Part shown: in pieces, positions 25,701 to 38,542 of the stretch | Numbering within the stretch: position 1 is the first letter of the stretch | Layout: every line of letters begins with the position of its first letter | DNA from: Actinostola sp. cb2023 | Lineage: Eukaryota > Cnidaria > Anthozoa > Actiniaria > Actinostolidae | NCBI GenBank assembly: GCA_033675265.1 | Contig: JAUJYZ010001274.1 | Location: 186,001-250,000, forward strand | DNA: 64,000 bases | Direction: 5' to 3' | Notes under the pieces: model-generated | Database searches by the model: none | Told to the model about the DNA's origin: nothing | The model's input: the letters and a program-made list of their open reading frames with translations, nothing else | Made by a program: the position numbers and the translations under genes

Positions 25701-28700
25701 TCGTGATAAAAGCAGGATTGTGTTTAAATCTGGAAGTGAATGCAATCAAAAGTACATGGAGTTCAGACTGGACGCCAATGGAATACTGTGGCATCATTGC
25801 AGCAAAAGAAGGGTTTGTCCAGAAAATGGAAACACAGGAAACGGAGCGAGACTGGTGATTAGTAGCGCGTGCAAAGACGAAGATTCCAAGTTTGTAAGAA
25901 CAGCGAGTAAGGATATATTTCTAAAGTTTTGAAAACATAAGCTGTTCAATATTTATAATCAATTTAATAAAACAAATTACTCATTTTGTTTCAGAGAATT
26001 CGCTCAAACATGTCAAGAGTGGAAAGTGCGTTCACCCTAACGGTGGATGGCCTGGAAATAATCGTGAATTACTTCTTTGGTCAGGATGTGACTCTACAAG
26101 ACAGGAAATATGGTTCATGAAGCATGGTGAGATTATCTTAGTTTAATCTGCTTTAGTGGTAAACCATCAAGGCAGGAATAGTTAATTAAGTGTAAGAGTA
26201 AATGCGAATTATTGACAGCCAGTCTCGTTTTTAGATTGTGTAATTCCATTCGGTATCAGAAGTAAAAGAATTCCTGACAGTAGTATGACAGCCTCGTCTT
26301 CACGTCGTGGAGATTTACCACAGTACGCAAGATTACACAACTCGAAGTACTGGTGCGCAGCTGAGAAGAAGAAAAGCGAATACCTCCAGATTGACTTGGG
26401 AAAGGTAAAATTGGCAGAGAAACAAAGCGAATATGGCAAGGCATTAGGATTGTTTGCAATGCCTTCAAACAAAAGCGCTGCTTCCAGCTATCAAACATGA
26501 TAAAATGTTCAAATTGCGCTAACATTAATTGGATAAAGCATTCATTATTTAAGAACTGAAGTACGTCTTCCGTGTTTTCACGCTCTCATTAACTGAAGCT
26601 GAAGTTGAAGTTCAGCTGAAGTTCACTAAATTGCATCGCTTGCTGTAAAATTAGCTTGTAAAAGTGCAACAATATCTTTATTTCCCTCAAATTAAATGTC
26701 GTGAAATACTCCCCTCCATGTTGAAGCAAGCAGTGCAGAATTATATTGAAAGCTTGCAATTCAGCTGATAAAACTTCCTCCAATCAAGCAATAGTTTTAT
26801 ATATAGTTTGCTGATAACTGAGTCCTCATATATGACTAAGGGTATTATCATATTGGTATATTTTTGTAATATGTTTTTTCATGACGAAATTAAAATAGAT
26901 GCAAACAATCAACAAGATTGCCATCCAAGGACGAAGTAGTTGGTATTATTGGGTCAGCGGATTCTTCCTCTGGTACAGTCAAGACGGACAGCGCTGGACC
27001 GGATACACAGAGAGTGGAGATCGCTTACAATCAAATGTGAGAAGCAATTGTGTACCCGTATACCTTTTTTAAGTTTCTTTGCGCGTCTAGATCGTTCTGG
27101 ATACATTCCTTGACTTGTTACATATTTTGATTTTTTTGTCAATATTTGTTGTCTATTTGTTTCATTGTTTTGTAAAGTATTTTATTTGGCAATTGTTTTC
27201 CTGATCACGTTCAAAACTCACTGCACTTGAATTTGAGTTACATAAAAGAACCACTGAGAGCGTAAACACACATGCAACCAATACAATGCAATACAATTTA
27301 TTGGAAATCCTGTACACGTTTTTCGTTCCAACTCTGGCAGTGCCCAATCCCAGTGTTTTCACAGCTCTTGCCATCTAATGTATTTTCCAAACAAAATATT
27401 GGAAAACGTTCGATTTTATTTTTAATGTCATTTCTCCTGTAATAATAATAATATATATTTCTTAAAACGCACCTAACGGGAGTCTCGATGCTTTTATACC
27501 ATAAAAAAATATGTGCTGAAACTTCACCCTTTACTAATTTCGAGCTGCTCTTTTCATTTCTGGATTTCATTTTGATACTGCTTTTCGATTTAAGGGGGTT
27601 AGGGTCACGTGACCTCTTAGTGCAAGTCGCCTATATGTATGCTTCCGTCCTATGATACGATTAACGGTGCGTATTTTTCTTTCTATTTATTTCCCAGTCT
27701 TACTGTTATATTGGAAAGTGTGCCGAGACACACGGCACACAGTGTAGGGATCTTTGGGGACCAGGTAAGCGGTGGTATACAATACATTCCTGTGAGGGTG
27801 ATTTAATAATTAAAACGACTAAGCCAGATAAATAATATCTTTATAGTGTCCTAAATATGAAAACGTTTGCAAGACAAATAATTCGATACGTGAAACAGTA
27901 ATGTTGCTTGTGGCAGTGGGCTTCTGTTGAGGCCTAGCATGTCATTGTACTATTCAATATACATAACTATTGTTATATGCATCATGACATTTTACTCTCT
28001 ATCTCTCTCACTCTCTCTATTCATAATTATTGTATATATCGCTTAGATACCAAAAAATCAGTCAAAGGTTGTTATGATAAGTTGAACACTGAAGCCAAAG
28101 GATATGGAACATGTAACCCAGCTGCCAACTCATCTTGCACTGCAGGGTGAGTAGCAACTGCACGCTCCACTGACACTAGATGGTCACAGTGAGGAATGAA
28201 CCGTTGTCATGTAACTGTTACACTGTGTTATGATGACGTGCCTCATTTATGTCCCACAGCACAGTGAAGGACGATTTTTAAGAACGCGGATTTTTCGCGT
28301 AATGTTGTTTAAACGTGATGTTACAGGAACCTTCTTGAACACCATTAATTCTAAAACAGGCAACATGTTTCCACAATGAAGATTGTGCTAAACATCGTCC
28401 AGTACTCCATGTTAAATAATGTGGACTTGACGTACATTAATTAACGTTGCGCAAAAATCGTTGAAAGTTGAAAATCGTCCCGTCTAACATCAGCGCAACG
28501 GTGCCGATCTTCGAGAAAGTTGACTGCATTCCATGCATATATTCTTACCATTAATATATAATGGTAAATGTACCATGGATGTTATGCTTTAAGGTAGTTG
28601 TTACAGTACAGTCTTCATTGTTCCATTTACAGGAACGTATTATGCGGCCAGATTCAGTGTCTCTCAAACAGAAACAAACCAGCCGTGAATTATGGGAAAA

Positions 28701-31700
28701 GTTATACTAAAATAACTCTTGGAGATTCTTCACAATGCAGGTATGTAAACAAGTTTGATACAAATACACACATACATGCACTGTCCACCAAAATTGATAC
28801 TAAAGTGGCATATCATCCTACTTATAATTCCTTACGCGTTTTGACGTTACTACAAAATGGAGCCCTGTGCAATTTTGCAGCGAAGGCTAAACAAGTGTTA
28901 GATTGTCTACAGTCAGTATTAGTGACTGATCATGATTTCAATGATCAAGAAGATCATTCCAAAAGCGAGCGTAACGTTTGCTAACTGGAAACGGACAGGC
29001 TGAATGTCTATTTTATTTGAATCTGTATTATTGATCTTCTGTTTTCTTACAGTGCTGCAGTTCTACAGAGCACAGATTCTTTAGGATCTGGAATGGTGAA
29101 AGATGGTACAAAATGTGGAGATAAAAAGGTATAATATGTTTAACTCTGTGCTTTATAATCTTTGATCATATATCACATTCGTTTTCCATGCCCCGATCAT
29201 CGAATAATAGTTTGTTCACATTAAAAAGGGTCTTGATCAATTTCTACCTTTCGGAAACACCTTAGTTCAATCCAAGTCATCACCTTCGTCGCGATCGTCC
29301 CGGATCGTTTGCGTTCGCCATGGAATATTTCCATACGATCGTTTAGATGACATTTGAAACGATATCTAACTGACGATTACGTGAAAAGAAAGCTTTACTA
29401 ATTCATTATTGTTTTCTTAATTAATTGACAAACTCACCAAGATGTGCAGCAACTATCAGTGCAAGTCCTTTTCTCAGCTTAATATAAAGCCGTGTCCACG
29501 CGTGAAAGGCATACAGTGTAATGGACGAGGAGTAAGTAAAGTTCAAGCAACACTGTAGTTCGTAGGTGTGTCAGTTCGTAAATGTCGTCAAATCTAATAT
29601 AAATTAGCCATTAACAAAACGAGCAGGGGATTGGGAACGAGTTTATTATAATTAAATGCAATTGCAAAATTAAGTTCATGACATGAAACAGCATGTTAAA
29701 ATTAGCATCTGTGCAAAGTTTGATGTGATTTGAGCGAATTTTGTCGGAATTATAAGCTTTTGAAATTGTGTTGTCCATCCAAAATGTTACAGCGAATGTA
29801 TGGTTCGGATGGACAGCGTCAAAAATTTACAGAGTTTGTATGTGAAAATAGAATATTTGGTGCCCTCTAGCATCGTCAATATTAAGCCGAAGTTCACCAA
29901 ACTTTCCAGACTAGCTAAGTTTGATCTGCTATCTCATGATCAGAAAATAGTTTCTTATTTAATTAGTTTTACGGACTTGGTCCCAGTAACCTGCTCGTTT
30001 TGTTAATGGCTAATTGAAGAGGCGCCTACTACGGTGAACATAGGTGTATAATCGTAGACAACGAAATCTTAGACGATTATGTACCTAATTGAAGTCTCGG
30101 AAGAACGGGATTTAAAGTGCCTATCACCCCTGTGAGATTGTCTTAAAAATCAGTTCAGTATGAACTGAATAGTTGGTGGCCTGGGTTCAGTATTTTGTGA
30201 TTTGAACCTTGCGTTTATGAGTTATAGAGGTTTGAAATCTCAATATGACGTCAACCCAGGAATCATTTATTATACAAAAACGCCCTTGTGCTGATTATTG
30301 GCATTGGCAAGTTTGCAGAATAGTTTCACAGTCTTAATAAACGATTTTATAACTTTTTTCCCCATTTCAAAAAAAATTAGCTCTTCTTGAAAAAGTCTAA
30401 ATAAGTTATGGCAAATTCCAAATTCATGCACATGTAAATCCCGCGAATTTCAACCACTAGAAATTCATGGCCTTCAAGCGTCCGAAAAATTATGGCGGCA
30501 GTAACTTTTTGTCTTTTTAACCGATTATCTCTAGGTTTGTACCAATACTGGTGTTTGTCAATGCTATGAAGGATATGATCCCAAGACCGCTTGTGTAAAA
30601 GGTAAACGATTGTATGATAATATTAACATTTATTCATTTTTAATTTCCTGTAGCTATAGCAACGTGCATAGTTTAATGCATCTCCCTGCTTTTTCAAATA
30701 ACCATTATCTCTGCCATAATTATTACCATCTTTATTGCCATATTGCCATCTTTATTGTCATCATCATTGTCATCACCATTGCCTTCATTACTGTCATCGT
30801 CATATTGCCATGATCATTGCCATCATATTTGCCATCATTTTTTGCCAACAATATCGCAATCATCGTCGCCTTATTCATCGTCATCATATCATTATTGCCA
30901 AGAACATTGCCATCAGTATTGCCAACATCATATTGTCAATATTATTGCCAACATTATTATCATAATTATTGCCATCATCATTGCCATCATCATTGCCATC
31001 ATTATTGCCATCATTATTGCCATCATTGCTATCATCAGTATTGCCATCATCATATTGCCATCATTATTGCCATCATTAATGTCATAATTTTTGCCATCAT
31101 CATCGGCGCCATCACCATCACCATCATCATTGTCATTGTTATTGCCATCATCATGCCTTTCATTATTGCCAGTATTATATATATTTGTTGTTGAGTTCAT
31201 TAAGTTTCCTCTCCAAACAGCTCTAGTTGCACGTGATGGTGGATACAGTAAGTGGTCTGAGTGGTCAATTTGTACAGCTGGTTGTAACGTTGGCAAACGA
31301 AGTCGACATCGATTATGTAACAACCCCTTCCCAATGCATGGCGGGAAAGACTGCCAGGGAGATAGACAAGAGAAACAAGACTGTAACACAGATCCCTGTC
31401 CAAGTAAATAATCAGTTCCTAATTTATCATTTTCAGTCAATTTCCTCTTTACTATATGTATTATTTTGTGCGTTACTGATTGGCACACTTCATTGTTCTA
31501 ATTACTGACGTGTTAATTAATGTTCATTTCAGAGGCCCACTCCTGTCGTCATCTTCAGGAGGTTACCAAAGCAGACAATAAAGACCTCCCAGATGGAGTA
31601 TACGACATTTATCCTCATGGCTTATCCAATGCTCCCATCAAGGCTTATTGTGATATGTCACGTGATGGGGGTGGATGGACACTATTGGTTACCAGCCATA

Positions 31701-34700
31701 CCAATAGCTGGACTAAGGACAATGTCATACTGAGAAATGCTGATTCACCGAGCTTGACTCGTGACTACTCAATACTGAAGTACGCTGATGGCATCAAAAA
31801 TAACTTGAATGTCATCGGGAGCAAGTTTGAGTATCGTCTGGAAGCTCAGAACCGAGGTTTGCTATTCGCGTATTCAGTGCTACGATGCTTTATATAGGTT
31901 TAAATAATATCGTATTATAACAACTTTGTAAAGTAAATTCAACGCTCCAAAGGCTTTCGTTCTGAACCAATCAAAAAGCGTGTACATGCATCTTATCCAA
32001 TCAGACTCAATACGGCACGGTACCTGAAATTTCTCACACAAAAACTCATCTAACTGATTGATTGATTGATTTGTGTTATCGACAGATCGGTGGGGAGGAA
32101 TTTGGGAAGCTGATCGATCGTACACATTCACAGCGACGACAAATGGACAAACAAACGTTAACCTTGTAAAGAAATTCGACAACTGGAATTACGCTGATAA
32201 CGGAATCGAGAAACGAATGCCTTGGGTCTCAGGCGCGAGATTTACGACATCTAGGGATGCATATTCAAGCTGGTACGGCACGATAACAGGTAAATATATA
32301 ACATCATAATACGATCATTCCAATGGAGAACGAAATCAAAACGGAACCGCCAAATATACCAACGTAACATAAACAATATATCGCTTCTGTACTTGATTTT
32401 CTTTTACAGCTCATGAGGTAGCTTGGCTTCTTTGTTTTCTCGTTTCTAACCAATATCGTTTCAGGCAATGATAAGAAATATCATCCTGCACCATGGATTG
32501 TTGGACATTTGATGGAAAGGCAACCCGAATACATCTGGTATTGGATGCGTGAAGGTCCTTGGCAACTACCAAGGTCTTGTATGGAAATCCAAATAAGAGG
32601 GCTTCAAACAACTCCACTTAATGGTATTTAATTCTACATTATTTCAAATTGATTGGTTGACTTTCATTTCTTATAAATACCATACAATACGTTTACAGAT
32701 GGCGTGTACACCATTCAACCACCTGGTAAGAAACAAGTGAAGACCTACTGTGATCTGACAAGTCGTGGTGGTGGATGGACATTATTGGTAACAAGTAAAA
32801 CACATACAGGATGGACGGCTGATAACGTGAAAACCAGAAATACTACTGATAAACCATCTCTGGACTCTGATTATTCTATTCTTGATGTCGCTGATGCTAT
32901 TAAAGATTTTGACACGTCACAAGTAAGTTATATTAGCAAATTCAGATTTGATATTAAGGTCGATTGGAAGGGCTAGTGGTAATTTATAGCACCTCGATTT
33001 TCACTCGATTCCTATATGTCCCGGACTGTGGGATCTGGAGTATCAAATGTACCACGAGGCCAGTGGTGCTTTCCATTTGCTCAACAAATTCGGTTGGGGT
33101 GACCGATGCATAATGGTAATAACTTTTTCACTCACGTAGCAAACCAGATGGAATGGGGGCTTACCATTAATGCTTTGATCTGGTCTGGATTTGGAATGTA
33201 TTAGAACTATGGGGTCCCTGATAGAATTGGAACCGAGAGATTCCACGAGATTCCAGCAAATGATTCAGATATTTCCAGTTGGTTCGTTCTAGCCGGGATA
33301 GTACTGGACAACCTTTATAGCTTGTCCCGACGTTTCGGTGGGAATTTCCAGAAAATTAACCATTCCATTAACCAATCCCCAACCGAGATTACCGGTTTTT
33401 CGAGCAAATGGAAAACATCCCAGGACTTCGTATTCTACTTTATCTACTGCATGGGAAACACTAGCATCAATGTTTTTCCTTGATTCATTGTTTTCAGGAC
33501 TTCTTCCAGTATCGTATCGAGGCTGATGGACAGAATCAATATGGCGGTATATTTGATGCATCAAGAGAGTACACGTTTACATCGACTTGTGATAAACAGA
33601 CAAAAGTCCAACTCATAGAAAATTTCAACAACATCAGTAAAAGTACGAATTTGGCTTCACGCATGCCCAGACTTGGAATGTCGTCTGACATATTCTTGAG
33701 CACCGGTTCCACAGCTAATGATGCATCTGGTTCGATTGTTTACAACGATAAGTCAAGCGATTCACTCTCGTATTTACCGTCATTGAAGCCAAAGCCAGGT
33801 GTAGTTCGATATTGGATGAGAGAAGGAACAAGGTGACTTATGTAAAAATGTACAGTACATCTCACTTTTGGCTACAAACATCAACAAATTAACAACCCAA
33901 TAAGTCGAAAAGTAAACGATTGCAAGTGAAGACTGTGTTGTTAGTAGTATGAATGTCTTGTTAAGGTGACTCCGTTATCATTATCGGCGCACTCGTCTAT
34001 GACAAACTTTGGGTCATAACTTCCTCTGCTTTTATGCAATTGCTTTTAAACATTGGCAACAATTAGAGCTATCATTCACCTATAATACAATATAATTCGA
34101 TTGCACTGCAGAACATTTTTTTAAATAATATTAGAACTTAAATAAAATTGGATATTGCGAAAAATCTGTCCGTTTTTTTTTGGATGAAAGTTTTGGAATC
34201 ACTTTAGATTGACATAATTCATAACCTGAGCAAGTTTTAGGAAAATCGTTGGAGCTAAAGCACGGCCGCATGAAAATAACCCAAATTAAGCACGGAAATT
34301 AGCTCCAACGATTGCTTTCGCTCCAATGATTTTGCTAAAACTTGGTCAGGTTATGAATTATGTCAATATAAAGTGATTCCAAAACTTTCATCCAAAAAAA
34401 AACGGACAGATTTTTCGCAATATCCAATTTTATCCAAAACATTGACTTTACTCAAGTTCTAATATCATTTAAAAAAATGTTCTGCAGTGCAATCGAATTA
34501 TATTGTATCATATCAAACTTATGTTATACAAAAGGTCATTGTTTCACATATGCAGATGAGGCGAGTCTTGTTTAGTCGAAAAACAGCATGATTTTGATAC
34601 ATTTTTGCTTTTTACTGAATTGTTAAAATACAAATCAAAAACCTACCAACGGAATATAAAAGACGAAATATGTAAGGAATGAATAAGCTGGCAATTCAAG

Positions 34701-37700
34701 CACAAATAAAGAGGTTTGAAGGTGGCATTTTCCGTTTCTTCAAAGTCAATCGAACTGAAATCTCTGAAGAGATATAGGAGAGCGTGACATACGCTGCACA
34801 CAAAATCCCTCTGAATTCTTTGGGAATTGTGTCAATTAAAAACCTACCGCCGGATTCTAATGGTCTGTAATTGTACGCGCATTTTGATATAAAATACATG
34901 TATATTAAACTTAATTAAGCGGTGGCAAAATGAAATCTAAAACTCTTTGTTTGGTAATTGTGAACATCATATCGGTGCTCTGTATCTCGGTCTGTATGTA
35001 GAAGCTACATAGGCCGGCGAATTCGCAAATAAATTATGGCTCGGAAAGGACGTTTTTTGAAGGCAATTTCCAATATTTACACGCACGAGATCAATAAGTT
35101 AGTTCGACTTTGTGATATATTTTCCCGTTGAGGAAACATATGCAGCTTTTCCATCCTCTCTTATATTTTAACTACCTGATTTACACATTGTCAAAGGAAA
35201 AATATGAATTCAGAAATGATAAACCAGTCACGTACGAATCTGCTTTATTTAGCGGTCATAGTGAACAAATTGCTGGATCAATCGGGACTCACGTGCTTTA
35301 GTAAACAAAGCATTAACAAAAAACGTTGTCCGCGTGATACTGGTTCCCAACAGGAGCAAATGTTCAATGATGCAGGACATAAGTTTGATATGATAGGTGA
35401 ATGATAGCTCTAATTGTTGCCAATGTTTTATGGCAATTGCATAAAAGCAGAGAAAGTTATGACCCAAAGTTTGTCATAGACGAGTGCGCCGAGAATGATA
35501 ACGGAGTCACCTTAAATGTAATCATGCTTTTAATTCGGTGCTCCTTTATCTCATTTATTCAGACGTTCCTGTTTTGATATCAAAGTTCATGGCGTCAGAC
35601 TCTCGCGAACGTATAAAGACAATTACTACATGATTCGTCTACTCAATGACTCTAGTTATCTACCGGTGTTCTGTGACATGACGTCAGACCCTGGTGCGTT
35701 CACCTTGGTGGTAACCAGTCGTCATAACAAATGGACACGTGCACAAGTCCCAGCACGGTAATATACAGCAATACTTTTATTCAGCTAATCGTTTTTCCAA
35801 ATGGTTTCACACCTTAATTTTGGTTACTCTTATATATCCAGAAATGTTTATCGACCTGCCTTGAATGATGATTACTCGATACTTAAATATGCTGATGTAA
35901 TTAAAAACTTGGGTTACAACAGCACTTTTAAGTACAAGCTGGAGGCCCATGAACGGGGTCATTGGGGAGGAGTCTGGAGTGCTCCACGTAAATACAGGTA
36001 AGACAGGTATTACGAGTGCTGGATGGAAGGTGATTCTCTTTTTTAAGTCAATTTCCGATGAACTGTTTCCTTTTTTTACTTCAAATCGCTATGTTTCGAT
36101 TTAGTAAATTAAAACAACATCAGTTTTTCCAAATTACTCTTAATTTATTCTTTGAATTGTTGTTCAGCTTCATGGCAACCTCTACTGGCCAAACCCAGGT
36201 GACTTTGTTGAAAAAGTTTGATAACTGGAATTGGTCTTGGTGGAAAAGTGTACAAAACAGAATGCCATGGTTTGACGCTCATGGGAAGTTGAACAAGGCG
36301 TTGTTGACAACATCTTCAAGAACTACCAATTCGCCATCTGGGTCGATAATTTGGGGTGATACAGAATACCGTCCAGCATATTGGATGCGTTATGGTGGCA
36401 TGATTCATCCAGGAGTGATTTGGTACTGGGTCAATGAAGATGACTGTGACACTGATAGAAAACCAGGTACGTCGTGGATCCTAAGTATATTTACAAAATG
36501 GTTGGAATAAGGAAAATGTCATGCAGAGAATTGCAGAATCACCTAGTGTGACTTAATCCTAGGACTGAACGTTTTTTGAATTTATAGCTGTATACATTTT
36601 TAAAAGCCGCATCTACGCAAGCAAATTTTCCTAGACAATTTTTCCTTGACAAGGAAGAGTTGCTGTATCGGATGAGAAAACCATCGCTAATTTTTCCTTG
36701 TCAAGGAAAACTTGCTCGTGTAGATGACAAAAAATTGTCAATTTTTCCTTGTCAAGGAAGCGGCTTTACTGTCAGTATTTTGTTTTCCCCGATCTCGACC
36801 TGAAGCCATTGTTCTTGGTCATCGAAGCGAGTCATGAGCATTAGCGCTTAAGGGAAGCGAATTACGTTATGAACAACTAATGTGTCTTGGTGAGATTCCA
36901 CCAGGGCGCTTACGATTTATATATTTAGATCTTATTTGGGGTTTTTGCCGTAATACGGGCTGATATTTTACGAGTTGCGAATGTATTTTCCGAGTCCCGA
37001 AGGGACGAGGAAAAATGCGAGTAACGAGTAAAATATCAGTCCGTATTACGGCAAAAACCCCAAATAAGTTATTTATTATACTACTCTGAACGAAAAAAAA
37101 ATTGCCCGTGTTTTAGCAAATTTATCTAATAATTATTTCAAAACCTTTCAAGGTCCGCGCGCTCTTTTACGGAATGACAAATCGCTCGCGCACGGAGCCA
37201 GCGCGCGCTTGAAACAGTTTTTCTTTCAAAATTTGTCCTTGCTTTTGGATGATTTTTTGACTTTGTTATTGTAAAAAAGAAATCGCAAGCGGTTTTCCAT
37301 TGTCTGTACTCTTATTGACAATGGATTTGAAGTCACAAAATGTTCAAAACTTTGCAGTGAAACCGGTTTTAGAACTATGGTAATACGGCTTTTAGAACTA
37401 TGGTAATACGGCTTTCGAACTATGGTAATACGGCTCCATATTTTTCGAGTTCTCTTGACCTTATAAGGTAAAATTACGTAATAGTAGTATAATAAATATA
37501 AGTAATCGCTATCACACATCTAGTTTTGCCAAAGAGTAAAAATGAATATCCTTAGGAACTGACTTTTTCGAGAAATCGACTGCCGCATTTGTCAATGTGC
37601 AATAACAATCAAGTAACGCCACTCATAAAAGTGGTTCTTAGGTCCGTTCACGCTCAGTAGTAATATTGCTCACATGCGAAAATTGCAGGATGGAAGCGAA

Positions 37701-38509
37701 CGTACCCCCCTTTTCCTCAATCGAAACGATGATCAATGTCGAATTCCATTTGTCAGAATTACAAAATTGAAATTGTCTGGAGAATAGCGCTAATTATTTT
37801 ATAATTTTCATTTTAGAAACAAATATATAGTTTACAGACATGTCTGTAAAACTAAAGTGTTGTGTTTTCTAGATGGAAATTATAAAATTATCGTTGTGCT
37901 ATCTAACAAATGAATACTGTTTTGGACTCTTAATTTCAGTTCATGGTGGACTTTCTGTATGGAGTGATTGGGAGAAATGCGATAAGCTGTGCGCAAACGG
38001 AAAACAACGACGTCATAAGACCTGCAGCAATCCTTCACCAAGATGTGGAGGCAAACCTTGTAATCCAGCATCAAAAACAATTGAAGAAAAAGCTTGCTAT
38101 TCCTGCCCAGGTACGTCGTCGTTTTAATGATAATAGGTTTCTTTCATCGTGGTCCTTTAATTTGTTTACTTAACAATTATTCCCCGAAGTGTAGGTGAGT
38201 AGTGAACAGTTATCCCCGGAAGTGGAGGAGAGTAGTGGTGGATATTTACCGAGCCGCGAGTCCTCCACTACTCGCCGACACTGAGGGGGATAATTGTTTT
38301 AGTATTTACCAAATCAGCTAATTCATTTATTTCTAAAATGTCAGCTTCGAAGACTGTAGCGAAACTTAATTAATTATATTATTGTAAATCCTGTGGTATT
38401 GAACATAAATTGAATTGAATTGAATTGAGACGCCATTTTGAATATCGTCCTAAAATAGTGAAAATAGCCAAGGATATTCCGAGTTGCGGGAGCCAATCGA
38501 AACGCGCCT

Positions 38510-38542
<33 letters not shown>

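Noticed and set aside
25465..25932. A separate 155-residue gene starting at 25465
   Set aside because: Its first part is the solo transposon arm and intron; only 25625-25906 has module similarity and splice borders.
30735..31488. His/Ser/Ile-rich frames and a 186-residue minus-strand frame
   Set aside because: Triplet microsatellite and the reverse of the TSP1 exon.
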